From Alentia gelatinosa (taxonomy: Eukaryota > Annelida > Polychaeta > Phyllodocida > Polynoidae): a stretch of DNA of 64,000 nucleotides. The position numbers were made by a program, and so were the translations under genes. The stretch spans positions 97,854,797-97,918,796 of the forward strand of contig OX465580.1 in assembly GCA_950022655.1 (NCBI GenBank). Reading direction: 5' to 3'. Of this stretch, positions 12,331-24,803 are shown in pieces (positions within the stretch are counted from its first letter, which is position 1; every line of letters begins with the position of its first letter). The notes beneath the pieces are model-generated. The model did not search any database, was not told where the DNA came from, and saw nothing but the letters and a program-made list of their open reading frames with translations.

Positions 12331-14016
12331 GCCCCTCACATAAATTCTCTGCTTTCTAAAGGTTTATGGATGCCATTAGACAAAAGGGAAATATTATCAG
12401 GTCCTTTAGTATTCCAAATTGTCTGTGGCAGCGATTAATACGGTTTTATGTATAGTGGTATCTTATCTTAGGTCAATATAATCCTGGCCTCCAACAATAT
12501 GACATTTGTGCAAGTCTAAGGTGGATGTGATTAGATAAGATGGGATTAGGTTGTGACCACGTAGACATGGATCACCTCTAATGTAGCGAATAAGCGCCCT
12601 CTTAATATTATCTGGAGATAGGGAAAACTTAGCTAAATTACTTTATTCAACAGTGCTTCATTATATCTGTACCACAGAGAAGTTTAAAGGTCTTCAATTA
12701 AACATCATGTATTTCAGATATGAACCACATCAATAGTTAACAAATAAGTAATCTCCCTGACTTTTGATTAACATCACCAATATCTATCCACAGACTTATC
12801 AACACCTAACTTTGAGTGCTTTACTGGATCAGTGAAATATCAAATGTAGCCCAGCCGTCGCCTGAACTCCATGTGGGTCTCAAAGCTTTAAACAAGCTTC
12901 GTATACAGAGGATATAACGTTACGTGAGCAGCTCGCTCCTTTGACGTTGGTCCATGTCTGAGACTTGACAAGAATTGGTATCTCGCTCATGTCCCTTCAG
13001 GCCAGGGTGCCTCCATCTATAATGTCATATATATACATATACACAGAAGGAACAGCTCGCCAACTACCACGCCCCGCCTATTGTGGCGCTGGCGGCTGTA
13101 ATCTTGGAAGAAACATGAGCAGCTCAAAGGTATGGACAAATATCGCCTGTCACCTTGGGCTGTAGATCGGTGGTTAATGGTAAACGATGCAACGTATGTT
13201 GCCTATATCTAATGTCTATCCAAAGATGTAGTTATGGTATATGTCAATGGTTAACTGATCCGTGGCCTGTTACGAAACACCACCTGTATCTGGGTGATGC
13301 CAGGATAGATGCTCATTGTTATATGATTTTTATATCGATTGTCGTATATTTACTAGAACACCATATTATGTCGAAATAAAGAGAGGCAAATCTGCCATGA
13401 ATATGTTTGGTGCTCAACTAACTTACATGTTATTCTTTCTGGCCCCTTTTTTTCAATTGAAGCTAAACAACTTAGCATTAAACACGCGTTTACCATTGCC
13501 GTAGGTAGCTATCAATACGTCTAAACCTCCGTTCTAGGTTCTGTCCAACCGCATCCATAACCCGGTTGAAGGTCACAGCCTCGATCTCATTTCAAACAAA
13601 AACAATGTCTTACAGGGTCAATCAACTGATTAATTATAGAAAGTATGTGTTATATTTTTCTCCACCAACCTTTATCTATGCTCTTGCTTGCAGTTGATGG
13701 AAGGTGCATTCCATCGCGTTTTAGAATTTTTTCTTCCAAAACGCGAGCTATGTAGAGAGCTATGTAGAGAGTTGCTTGTTGGGTGCCATCCAACCTCACC
13801 TCAGGAGTGAAGGGACGTCCTCGAAGCATGGGGGACGCCCATTATGGTCAGGGCGACCCTCATTTTAGCAGTGAGTGCCCGGACCGTGAAGGGTTGGCCA
13901 GTCGGGTCCACGACTGCATGAGGGAGGTGAGACTGCAAGGAGGAGCGAGTCTTCATCGAGTGAGGAAGGACTGTGAGGCCTTGGGCGGAGGGGTTGACGT
14001 CCTCCTGCCTAATGCA
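12331..14016. other. Unassigned DNA
   Basis: No recognisable gene is present. GC content rises after about 13750, where open frames (for example 13783-14085 on the plus strand) appear because stops are rare, without domain motifs. Confidence 0.4.
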
Positions 14017-15077
14017 GCTATTCCACCAACGCTGAGCAGGGCCCGGACGGGCACCTTATGGTCGCCTAATGGCAATCGGCGGTAATAGCCGGCCCAAAAA
14101 CTCCCGCCGGTGGCGATAATCTGCTTGGTGGAACAGCTCACGACAGCTCATAGACCCCTCACGGCCGGCCCCTGCCGGTCACCGGCCTCTCCCCGTGCTT
14201 CCCAAACCCCGTCGCCGGCCAATATAGCCTGACCTGTTGGTGGTCGCCGGTCGCGGCCAAAAGCCCATTTTGAAGCAGTTCCACCAAAATGTTGTGAGAA
14301 CCGCAGAGAAGGCCGGCCGGGCGGCCGGGCATTATGAGCGCAACCTCCCCCACAAAGCACTGCTGGAGGAAAACTGTTTCATTTGATTTTATGCCCCCGG
14401 CAGACCAGCCAGCGTGCCTAGAACTACACCGAGAGTGACGCCGAGTGCTCGCCGAGAGCTGTTCCCCGGGTATGTGTTGACCGCTGGCCCGTATAAACTG
14501 CGACAAACACCATCAACATGGAATGCCCGGCCCCTGTAAGCGGCAGAGACAGAAAATTCCGACAGATTCGGCACTCTGGGAGCAATCTTTGCCTCAGAGC
14601 GTGCCATACACATTCATAACATCAAGTCCTATCTTTATTTAACTTCATTGTTCGATTTCACGTGTAATTCAGCGGTTATTCTACGTTCTCTGACCATTCC
14701 CGTACAAATCATGACATGGCGAAACACCGCTCTGCTCGATATGCCAGGTTCACGGGTTCAGAGCATTGTAGGGTATTGCTGCACGCCGTGCCGCCTATCG
14801 GATCAAGAGAGAACCGCGGGCTTGCACATTATTGCCGTGAATGTCCACCAGACGGCAACAGCAAACCCGCTGCGAGTGTATCGCTGCGCCGGGTCCGGCT
14901 GGCTCTATGGGTGCCCGCCGGGCGCCTTGTGTACGCCTGTTGGTCGCCTCGGGGTGGCTTTGGTGGAACAGCTTGAAGGATTTAGGTGGTTAGGGGTGGC
15001 CGGGCAGCCGGCCCCGGCAGCAAACATCGGCCGGAGGGCAAAAACCTGCCTGCTGAAACCTTTTTTGGTGGAATAGC
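14017..15077. repeat. GC-rich repeats with TTGGTGGAA ends
   Basis: A 13-14-bp motif, GCTRTTCCACCAA or its complement, occurs five times: 14017-14029 (+), 14125-14138 (-), 14274-14287 (+), 14960-14973 (-) and 15065-15077 (-). The first pair faces inward around 120 bp of GC-rich DNA, as terminal inverted repeats would. Inner words such as GTTGGTCGCC and GGCCGGCCC also recur. I read this as clustered, diverged copies of a short GC-rich non-autonomous element. The long open frames here are probably a by-product of composition. Confidence 0.45.
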
Positions 15078-15082
15078 CGCAT

Positions 15083-15287
15083 ATAGTGGGATTCACACGA
15101 TGGGATTCATGTACCTCACAAGGTGTTTGTCTGAGACAAATCCTGCTGAGATTCTCTACTTGAACACAATTTCTTCTTCTAGATTGTAGGGTTCCACTTC
15201 CCTGATACATTGTTGACGATATTTACCCCTAAATAGGAACAGAATCTCATGAGATATTAAACCGTGTGAATTCCACTTTAGGGCATG
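15083..15287. repeat. Foldback repeat copy
   Basis: The plus-strand arm (15083-15175) contains GGATTCACACG, TTTGTCTGAGACAAATCC and GCTGAGATTCT. A shorter complementary arm (about 15238-15287) carries AGAATCTCATGAGA and CCGTGTGAATTCCAC. The same ~90-bp arm is found at 36670-36745 (+) and 37226-37320 (-), so this is a dispersed family. Confidence 0.6.
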
Positions 15288-15345
15288 ATGCCCTGGCCTA
15301 CCTGGGGCCTTTACAGACACCAAGTTGGAAGCTCTGAGGAGAGCA

Positions 15346-15637
15346 GTGGTTAGAGCACTGGACTTGTAACCCCAGGGTAGTAGTACTTTGGGGATTTGAG
15401 TCCCACCTCCAGGAGTGGTAGATTTACTGCTATATCAAGGGCCAATCCTATGCCTATGTGGTGTGGGAAGTAAAACTTTCATCTCGGTAAATGTGTAGGG
15501 GTGAGATTTCTACCTGAATTCACCACATAGATTCGATCACCACCCTCGTTCTTGTAAAAGAACCTTGAGAAAGTCTGGTAAGGACCTATAATGGGTGACT
15601 GGACGTTAAATCAAACCAAACAAACAAACAAACAAAA
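15346..15637 (+). mobile_element. tRNA-derived SINE
   Basis: This ~290-bp element starts with a tRNA-like promoter: an A-box-like GTGGTTAGAGCACTGG at 15346-15361 and a B-box-like GGATTTGAGTCCC at 15392-15404. A tRNA-unrelated body follows, ending GGACGTTAAATC and then (CAAA)n. It is flanked by a 13-bp direct repeat, TCTGAGGAGAGCA, at 15333-15345 and 15638-15650, which is the target-site duplication expected of LINE-driven insertion. It would be transcribed by RNA polymerase III and moved by a partner LINE. The intact duplication suggests fairly recent insertion. Confidence 0.85.
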
Positions 15638-15650
15638 TCTGAGGAGAGCA

Positions 15651-16530
15651 AAATAGCCCACGAGGAGGGTGGCCTTGGGCAGGAGACGGGAGGCCGGCCT
15701 GGTTGAGGTATGCCCAGATGTGTAGCACATCCTAGGTCAGGAGCGGCAGGTTGCAGGTTGGAACGTGCATAGCCAGCAAGTCCGCACCCTTTGCAAGGGT
15801 GAGGGCGAGAAGCGTGTCGAAGCCTGAGGTCAATCCTCCGGTGAGGGCGACCCATGTCAGGACTCCAGAGGCATAACTGCAGTGGGATCCAGGAGTGGGG
15901 AGATGGTTCGCAAGGAGCTGCCTGAAGACTGCGACCTGGTAGGGTGTAGGAGCAAGTGCGGGACCTGCTGCTCCATGCAGTAGCAAAGGTAGAGGCGAGC
16001 CTGCTTCTCTGTTGGCAACCATGGAGCAAGTGACGGAGTGTGTAGGGAGTCAGTCGCCTGGTCCACCAGTAGGCCTGAAATAACCAGATGTGGGGCGTGA
16101 ATAGAGGTCCCAGGCCTAGGTGCCTGAGATCAAGGCAATGACGAAGTCGTGTCCTCTGGGTCCTGTCAGCCGTCAACGACGTCGACTTAGAGGTGGGCAT
16201 GGCCGCCCACAAGCTGCTGTCACTGGGTCCTTCGCACTGCGTCTCTGGAGGTTGGAGACCACAATGGCGTTGGGAGTGGAGATGGTGATGGCATCCCCAC
16301 ATCCGGCCTCGTCCGAGAGTTGGGCCGATAGGTGATAGTAAGGTAGCCAATTGGCAAGACCACCTCAGCGAGTCGTCTGATATATGGGTTCTCACATGGA
16401 AGTTTCACGTGAGGGTTCATAGATTGTGACGCCGTTCTTTGCCTGCGAGGAGTTGAAAGGATGAAGAGGGTAATTGTGTTGAAGGTGATGTGACTCTCCC
16501 CAGAGTTTATTGCTGTTTGAGCCATGAGCC
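15651..16530 (-). other. GC-rich block with overlapping minus-strand ORFs
   Basis: About 880 bp of markedly GC-richer DNA is open over long stretches in more than one minus-strand frame (longest 15586-16395, running into the SINE). One frame (15732-16022) reads as a leucine/alanine-rich, membrane-like peptide with ASGVLTWVALTGGLTSGFDT. Another carries IVVSNLQRRSAKDPVTA. No family is recognised and no single frame is clearly favoured. It may be a decayed gene or unidentified mobile element; chance openness from high GC is the alternative. Confidence 0.3.
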
Positions 16531-17757
16531 GCTCTAGACATGGACTCGATTCTGGCGAATCAAGACTCCAACAATGTGGCGTCTCCCACAGTGTTTTTTG
16601 GCTTCTTGTATTTTCTATTTGAAGGGTTCCAAGGGAGGCGTGGGAGGGTTGGGGGGGGGGGATTCACCTCCCATCTTATTGGCGGTCATCATGGTGGTCT
16701 TGGGAACTGTATATTTTGTCTTACTAGGTACGGAACAGGTATGGCCGGTTATAGAGGTCCTGATACGATGAGGAGCTGGGAGATATATATCCTCTTAAGG
16801 TGCTGGTCTGGGAGAGAGTGAAGATGGCGTGGTGAGTGGTGACATGGGAGTAAAGTACACGTCCCCACGTGACCGGATGGAGTGTCCCAGGTGGCCAGCT
16901 GGGGTCCCTGGATACCGTTCATCTCTCCTGCTGTCTCATTAGAGCCAACCAAATTAGCCATAATGATAAAAAGAGAAAGAATGAAATTGTCGACTGTCTT
17001 GGTGTGGAGCACTGGGGAGAGTGACAGCCATCCCGGTGTCAATCGTGCTGCAAGGGATGGACAGGCGCTGTGCCATCTTTACCTGGATAACGTCTGGAGT
17101 TAATTGTCCAGCCCTTAAAAGTATGGTCGAATGAATGAAATTCCAATTGCTTTACAAGATACATTGCCATCATCGCACTATCAAGTTGCTGGCGGCGTCA
17201 TTCGTCATACCAAATGATATTTGATTTGAGGCAACTAATTACTTGCAATTAATCGATAAAATCGAAGTAACTATAGTAATTTAATTATACCATGTCCTTT
17301 CTTATTTAACTCATCGCCTGTTGTCGTTTTGAGGCAGCTAGTAATTCAACTCCTCCGTGTGGCAGCTTATTTAGAGTTGGGGAATGGATGAAGGGCAGAA
17401 GAACAAGGGATCCTGTTAACGCATTCCTTTGCAGACCATGAAGCCTCTTTTTGTTATTATCATTTAAGGATTTTTACACCACTGCAGCAGCCAGGTGATA
17501 TCAGGTCTATAATAAGAGTCAGCTGTGAAGCAAGAGACTACTTAACAAAAAATGGGATTGCTTTATGATTTTAATCTCCAACTTCTCCTCCGTGGTGCCT
17601 CACTCTGATAAACACGTGCATGGGCAGATCACATGACCAGATGTTTGTATTTTTATCTATTGCAAGTAAGTACATAACTCTGAAAATAATAAAGTCATAT
17701 GGCGCGCACTTTACAAGAAGTACATCCAAAAATCATTTTGATGATTGCCGGTAAAGC
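16531..17757. other. Unassigned DNA
   Basis: No gene is recognised. A short poly(G) tract lies at about 16652-16661. Confidence 0.4.
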
Positions 17758-17895
17758 CCAGTTTACACCTGCCGACGGAAAATGCGCCGATTTAATATCG
17801 GGATGGGCAACGTCGGTCGGTTATGCACCGCGATGAATACCGATAACGATAATAGGTGACTCTGCACGTCGCTACGAGGCGTTTACACCAAACGT
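17758..17895. repeat. GTTTACAC-bearing repeat, interrupted by a LINE
   Basis: Two GTTTACACC words (about 17762 and 17880) bracket CpG-rich sequence containing CGATTTAATATCGGG. A third GTTTACAC occurs at about 18646, beyond the LINE fragment, again in CGG/TCGG-rich sequence. The LINE at 17917-18530 may therefore have split one larger element. Related GTTTACAC or GTGTAAAC words occur at about 47122, 47211, 59350 and 60459. Confidence 0.35.
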
Positions 17896-17916
17896 CTGAT
17901 CATATATATATATATA

Positions 17917-18530
17917 TTTTTTTTTTATTCACCAAACAACAGTTCTGCACAGGCAGTTCTTCCACTGTGTTGTATGTACACACAATAGTTACATGCATAG
18001 TAATCAAATTACAGGTAATAGAATGAGTGATGATGATATTCAGTGCCGATTATTCACATACAAAAGACCTGGTCGGAGTCTTCAAATCACTAGGTCCTCC
18101 AGTCGAATTTGGAGTACATTCGCTTAATACAAGTTTTAAACTCTTTGACATTGGCAGTTCTTTGATCAGATACAGTTAAACTCGACCATAGTTGATGCCC
18201 TCTATACATCGGTGATTTCTGATACAAGCTAGTTTGTGCGTGAGGCAACGAAAATTTCAGTTTTTCAGCACTCCTCGTGGCCCGACGTCTCTCTTCCAGT
18301 AGCTCAGTATGTCGCGATAATTTGTACATTTGTACTAGGAGTTGTATATCGCGGCGTGTTTGTAACATGTCCACTGCAAGTTCTTTGTGTAGTTCCTTGG
18401 TACTAGTTCTTTCTCATTTCTTGAATTTGATTACATGTAGGGCCCGGTTTTGAACCCGTTGTAGCATCTCTATATCCTTCTTGGTAGCACTGTCCACACC
18501 GATAGACTATTTCTTTAATTCTATCACCGA
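17917..18530 (-). pseudogene. LINE 3' fragment
   Basis: On the minus strand this reads KKDIEMLQRVQNRALHVIKF, a stop, then a frame from 18374 to 18090 containing LLVQMYKLSRH and LYQKSPMYRGHQLWSSLTV, ending near FDWRT. These are the QNRALR and KxSPxYRGxxLW blocks of the CR1/Jockey-group C-terminus. The 3' UTR ends with AATAAA and an A-run (T-run 17917-17926). RT and endonuclease are missing. One in-frame stop is visible. Confidence 0.75.
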
Positions 18531-18760
18531 TTAATTCAAACCAGTTTGATTTCGTCGGTCGCCCGTAGAATCGGCCGATGCCAGATTGCGTAATTCCTGG
18601 TTGAGAAAAAGTTTAGAGGGTTTGGATGTTTGCTGTTTACACATACCGATATTTTAACGGGAACGTGTAATTATCGGTCGGCGGTGCCATATTCTATAGC
18701 ACTTACAACCTGTAATGAGACACCAAATACCCAAGTCTAGACACAGAGCCTATACACCCA

Positions 18761-18866
<106 letters not shown>

Positions 18867-19159
18867 GATGATATTGCACTGGTAAGTATTACAATTGATA
18901 TATCCATCATGTGCTATTAGTTACAACAGATTCCCAGACTGGTCTGGTCTGATCGCTGGTAATCTTTCTTCATTCTGTAGATCATCTGACCAGAGAACAA
19001 AGCTTGAGGTCACCTTGCTTTATCCCCTGTAGAGACAAGTCAGTCAATCAAACGGGGAACAATCTTTCGATCAAAGACCCCTTGGCTGACACTAACCTAC
19101 TGCAGTCACTCAGCCTTACAATGACTAGTCAGATGTAAGGGGGTATGTACAGTGTTATA

Positions 19160-19275
19160 TAAAGCTTCCGGGAATTACCGCCCTGGGTTACAGCTCAAGG
19201 GTGTGCTCGTCGTAGATGTGGATTTAACCCATGACCTCTTACAAGGTTAAATCATTGAGCTGACTGGCGAGTGGT
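19160..19275 (-). repeat. Possible tRNA-like SINE head, decayed
   Basis: On the minus strand, GCCAGTCAGCTCAATGATT resembles an A box, and about 35 nt later GGGTTAAATCC resembles a B box. The spacing fits a tRNA-type polymerase III promoter. No tail or target duplication is seen, so this is a weak call. Confidence 0.3.
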
Positions 19276-20905
19276 TTGTCCTTCGTCCACGGGTTCTTCT
19301 GGTTTTATTGTACTCCGGGTGTTTAATTTCAAGGCTTAGACACAGCTCCATATAGGCACAGACCCCTAATTTACACCTCACATGACATCTGTGTATTGAT
19401 TAATTATTGTCAATGTTGTAATAATGTCAACATTTATGATTAGTTTTTGATGCAACGCAGCAATATTGTAATCAAGGTCTGTTTAATCAATATCAATAGT
19501 GGTGACAATAGCAAGCCTATATGTGATGTCAAAATGAGAGTAATCTGTGAGTTTGCAGTGTGATTATGAAGTCGATTTATTTTTGCAGTATGCAGGTTGA
19601 ATATAATATAATTGATAGATGCTACTACTACACGCCATTAGCAGTGACAACACACTCTATCCATAGACAGCTTTAGTGCATAATTTGGTGGATATCCACT
19701 GTAAAGTGCGCTCATCAATGTACATGGACATAAAATGGACCTTGCTACCCCCCCCCCCCCCCACACACACACACATACACACCAATATACTTTGTAAGGA
19801 AGAACGCCAGCCGGCGATTTGCTAATGTCGTTAAGCTTAATGAATAAAAAAAATAATAAAAAAATACGGTAGAGTATTCTGGCCTAGCTATTGCTTGCAA
19901 ACACTTGGGTAAATCATCAAGTGCTATAGAATATTTTTTGCACTGCATTGAAGTTACCATTAAAGGGTATATAGACTCAGAAAAGACCAAATCTACTCCC
20001 ACCCAAGTGCTCCGACAGGTGCCGCCAATGTATCACCCGCAGGAGCCCGCACCTAACCCCGTGAGTGTAGGGGTCAGTCGGAGGTCAGTTAATGGCCACT
20101 CCCGGCCTGACCCTCCCTGACCATGTGTCCAGGCACGCTGACCCTCCTGCTCCAAGCCTCGTTTGACAGATGGAATTATCCACGCGCCCCGCCGAGTCGA
20201 TTTAAGCGCCACCAAAGAGGATTACGGCCCCAAAATGCAATATCCACTCCCCTGATTGGTGCACAGATAGACTGAATGGGGATGGCGATTTCTTAATTCT
20301 TCTCCTACCTTCTCTTTCTTCGTGGCCTTTCAGTGTTGAGACCTTTACTTACGACCTTCCCTTACGTCTCTTCACCATCAGAGTTGCCCTTTCTATGGAC
20401 CCCGTAGGGTGATTGTGCCATTTTAAAGTGGTCTTGTAGACGGGAAATTATGTATAGGTATTTTGGCCTGTCCAATTGGTATATGGACTTGGTCTTGGAA
20501 TGTACAATGCTGTTTGGGATAATAGTACCACAAGCAATGCCTCCTTTCCATATACTACTACCACACAAATACATCTGCTGTAGTTGTTGGGTTTGATATC
20601 ATATGTTTGACATCAGGAAACGGTAGTGACTAATTTGATATAAATCCTATCTTATGTATCTATACTTGTATTTTTTCGAGTTAAAAATGCCATGCATATC
20701 TTCTCTGGATTATTGTTTTCTTAAAGTCAACAACTTAATAGTGAAATAACAGTGCAGCTATATGAATATCTTTATAAATGTTTTTTTTTGTTTTTTTTTT
20801 AAATTCTGGGCACGACTTCGTTATTAATGTTCCGTAGCTACAATTCTATCAGTAATTTTTTGTGTCTAAGCGAGTATTATTGGCGTGTCATATCGTTCGT
20901 ACATG
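19276..20905. other. Unassigned DNA with a C/AC tract
   Basis: A poly(C) run followed by (AC)n lies at about 19747-19780. A GC-richer patch at 20010-20240 has open frames on both strands but no recognisable domain or splice signals. Nothing else is identified. Confidence 0.45.
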
Positions 20906-21226
20906 TTAACCCATTAAGGGTAGGTTTTGCTCTGAAGTATCAATCGGCGAAAACCATGTGACACCTCAAAGCACTACTTAGACGTGATGATGCTTTAAGG
21001 CCTTCGTTGTGATATTTATGTCATAACTAAACACTGGGTTATTGTAAATGTAACTAACACATAATATACATACAATATCATATCTAAGATTCTAAGCAAA
21101 CCAATCAATTGTAGTAAAGCCAACGTCGTATCACATGACTCCATCACAGTAAAAAATCTTCAAAAACCTACAAAATTATGAGTTTGGCCTTTTAGTATCT
21201 CTGGAGCTCCGCTTGCAAAGGGTTAG
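20906..21226. mobile_element. Decayed non-autonomous piggyBac-like element
   Basis: The left end reads TTAACCCATTAAGGG (from 20906) and the right end GCAAAGGGTTAG (to 21226), close to the TTAA-CCC ends of the piggyBac element at 40809. Inside, GATGATGCTTTAAGGCCTTC (about 20985) resembles that element's subterminal palindrome. The ~320-bp length equals that of the copy at 49485-49816. Ends are imperfect, so the call is moderate. Confidence 0.4.
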
Positions 21227-21483
21227 CTTAGCAGCACACACGGAGCTGAAGCCTCTCTGAAAACTTGCATGAGCGTAAACGACAAAATGATACTTATCCC
21301 CTCAAATCGTGCAACTAACCTAATGTTAGCTACTTGATGTTGTTGTATGTTGCAGTACGTGTTTGTTACAGACTCAACTCGATTGCCCGGAAGAACTTCG
21401 TGTTGGAGAAAGGGTAATAAACTAATTTTTTTTAAATCACATCTTTTCTATACAGGATATTAATGATAAGAAGGAACTGCATC
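21227..21483. other. Unassigned DNA
   Basis: Nothing recognised between the piggyBac-like relic and the hairpin that follows. Confidence 0.4.
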
Positions 21484-21612
21484 ACGATCCGTGGCTACTG
21501 AAAATGTGCCATGAATTCTGGTTGCAGAGTAATCTCACGAGGCAAAGCGGAGTGAGATTACATAGCAACCCAAAATGAATGGCATTTATATGTTCAGTGG
21601 CTATGGATCGAG
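21484..21612. repeat. Hairpin (foldback) element
   Basis: Arms of ~55 bp pair around a 13-nt loop (about 21539-21551). The left arm includes GGCTACTGAAAATG and GAGTAATCTCAC; the right arm is the complement with scattered mismatches. No coding capacity is present. Confidence 0.6.
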
Positions 21613-24600
21613 TGCGGTTCAGATTTTATCTCACCCTTATTACTGGCTTATCGACTGTTACAATACTCCGTGAGCGTTGAGCACGAGATCTCAATGTTAA
21701 GTTTATAAGACAAAATACCAGGGTTGAGATAAGGCTGGTTTACAGAACTTGCAACTTTTTCTTCTTTTTTTTGCAAAAACTTTATTCAGCTTAATACATG
21801 TGCAAGGTATATTTTCTTCGCGTTCATCTTTCCAGAATTATGACTGTACAACATTCTCAGTTTGACAGGTGTGCTCTCTCAATCACGTGTTTGCTTCTTT
21901 TTTGATTTTTGATTTTTGATAACCACCCTATATGGGCAAAGAAAGATTGAACTAACTGAGACCTGAGTGACTATTCTATCATTTGGAGAACTTGCAACTT
22001 TGGTAGGAGGTTTGTGTGATTTACTGTATATCACAAGGACCTATACTATCATGGAAAATAGCCCAACAAATGTTACGCACTTATGACATCATGGAAATGT
22101 ACCACTATTATGCCCAACCATCAATATTGAGTTTTAAATGATTCATAGACATATATACTGATTATCATAAAAGGATTTCTAATTATGCACCATTGGTCTT
22201 TATCAAGAACTTATATATGAGCGGGCGACTTAATGATAGATGGTAGCACTATGTGTCACCTATTTTTGTATTTAGAATATTGATAATTGCTGATGATGGC
22301 CGAACCTCATAGATACTTCATGTAATAAAAGATCGAAATAAAACTCGAGCAGTGTCTTTTTCGTACCTCTGCTGGTTCAACATTAAGTTAAGGGACGAGC
22401 TCCACATAAAAATAGATTACATTTTGGCCAATTGAGACATACACTGGTGTAACCACTCAATTGAAATACACTTTCATGCAATATATGTAATACACATGTC
22501 TCTAAAGAGCTCGTTCTGAATTTATCCGGGACAACTCATAAATCTAGCCCGTATTGGCACCGTAACTATGGTCTCACATATTACCTACACCTATTCATTA
22601 TACCGCACATGGCTTATTGGGTCAAAATCCTCTTGCACCCACTCTTCTCCCCTGGCCCTATTCATGTAGAATATTATTATATACCTATGCACGAACTCAG
22701 TGTAAACACGTACTGCCCCTTGGGGTATAGTCAGTGCACCGACACTGCACAGTACGCCGTATACCTTTGTACTGGTGATCTTGGATACCGACAGACTGCA
22801 CGCTCTGAGATACAGACTGCACGCTTTGAAGAAATACCACAATCTGATTGGCTGAGGCGTCGAAGCACTCCCATCGACAGACAATTCTGAAATGACAGAT
22901 CACTACAGTTTCATGGGTTCCGAGATGTTTTGTAAATTGCCCATAATGAGCAAGAATGTGTAATGGCAAAACATCGAGTTACATAATATGGGGCATTCAT
23001 GCGATACGGTTTAGACAGCTTAAATATGTGAAGTTAATTTGTAACAACAAGATTATTTGCCGAGATACGGAATGTTGTCAAGGTCTACGCTCAGTAGATT
23101 CATCATAAACAATTCAAAAAGGGGTTGTGTATGGCATCATTACTATGTTTTATATAGTACTCATTCAAACCTCATCCTGTCTACACCGAGTTATGTGTTG
23201 CCACTTTTCCGTTTTCTCTGGTCATATAACACGCCCATAATATTTACCTTGACATAGAAGGGTTTTTTTATATGATAGAGGTTTTCTATCCTGTAATTTG
23301 GAAGTCCTTTCGAGGGCGAGGGCGAGAAAGGCTATTAGGAGACTCCCAGGACAGAACGACTACTGCAGAGAGATTACTTTAATATAATCCTTTACTGAAC
23401 CGCTCAGTTCAAAAGTAATGTACACCTATAAATGATTAGCATTTCATTTCATACGGTTAAAAGCCAATAAGATAAATCTCAAAACTGGAAGCCCCTGAAG
23501 TATATGACTGAGGTTGGGTAAATTACCCGCACAATTATATCAGTTCTACCACATGTGTCTAGCAAATAGCCTATCTGCTCATAACATTGAAACCCAACCA
23601 GCTAATTTAAAAGCTTATATTTCAGTTAACCAAAGGATTCTGGTGGACCTCATCCCAATCTAAGAAGTCCTAGGATGTAATGGCCACATCGATGGCCAGT
23701 TCATCACTCCGTTCGTTGTGTTCCTATCCCCCAAATTCACACACCCTTCCCACATTCACCCATCACGTTGCGGCACCCCATCCATCCTCACGCGCACATT
23801 CTACACACATCCGCCCTCTCCGGGCTCCGACTCGCCCTCTGGGGTCAGCTGGGGGCAGGGAGGGCGCCAGGGTGGGTCATGCATGCGCCGTGGACATGTG
23901 TTGGACAATCTGTGTGCGGGGCGTCTCGTGCGTGATCGGGATAAGCCATACTCAATGAAAGCAGAGAGGTGAACAGCCAGGGTCACCACTTTACAACCCA
24001 TAGACACTTCGAGTAAAGCGCCCATTTAATTTGCCAACGATTGACGCTGTACTAAATTCCTAGTATGCTTTTAAATAACTAATCCTTCTTTAACTTTGAT
24101 AGTTTAAAAATTAGACTGCATATTATCTACTGAGGAATGTGAAGGTTCGGAAAAAGTCATAATATAAAGCGAGATTTGTGAAGAGAAAGTAATATAATGA
24201 AGTGACCTATTAGGTAATTGATAACTGATAGTCATAGTTCGTTTTCCATGTACATCAACTAGGCCTGAGACTAGTGATGAATCATTGGGCAAGAGTTTAT
24301 GAACGCGTTATGGCTACTGTAAGAAATCGTAAATCATTGCTCGAAAATGTGGTTTATCATTCAGAATTATAAGGCTTTATATATTCTACTTTGGAAATAT
24401 ACTAAATTACCTTATCAGGAAGCGACAAAAATATTTGTCAATATTTAACATATTAAATCACAACAATGTAAATATGCAATAGACATTTTGAAAACCTGCT
24501 TTTCGCCTTGTGCTAAGCGTATTTAGCTATATCGTTTTCTTGTTTCTTAGAGAGAACGAAAGTAAACGATTCTTTCCTCTTATTCTATCATATTCATTGG

Positions 24601-24787
24601 AAATACCAAGTAGATAAGAAAGAAATAGTTCAATGCAATCTGTGAGAATTACATGACAGGAAATGTGTGCCAGGTAGATTCTGCGTTGTTGGCAGAGGAC
24701 AGAAGGGGAGAAGTGGGTCATGGGGAAACACCACTAGTGCCTGTCGTTTCAGGTAAAGTTGCATGCTGGGAATGCCCCATGTTCGAC
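21613..24787. other. Unassigned DNA
   Basis: No recognisable gene or mobile element in about 3.2 kb. A 21-bp near-duplicate (around CAGACTGCACGCT) sits at 22793-22830. A C-rich patch near 23720-23960 has open frames but no motifs. Confidence 0.4.
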
Positions 24788-24803
24788 CCGCCCCCTGGTG
24801 GGA
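24788..24803 (-). promoter_or_regulatory. CTCF-like motif
   Basis: The minus strand reads TCCCACCAGGGGGCGG, matching the conserved bilaterian CTCF core CCASYAGRKGGCRS. Binding is inference from the motif alone. Confidence 0.4.

Noticed and set aside
13783..14085. 100-codon plus-strand ORF as a gene
   Set aside because: It lies in the GC-rich repeat region, shows no domain and is matched by open frames on the other strand.
15586..16395. 269-codon minus-strand ORF as a real gene
   Set aside because: It runs through the SINE tail, has Arg/Ser/Pro-biased composition typical of a GC-rich non-coding frame, and overlaps other equally open frames. Reported only as a GC-rich block.
23680..23972. Overlapping plus-strand ORFs in a C-rich patch
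   Set aside because: Composition-driven; neither frame shows family motifs.
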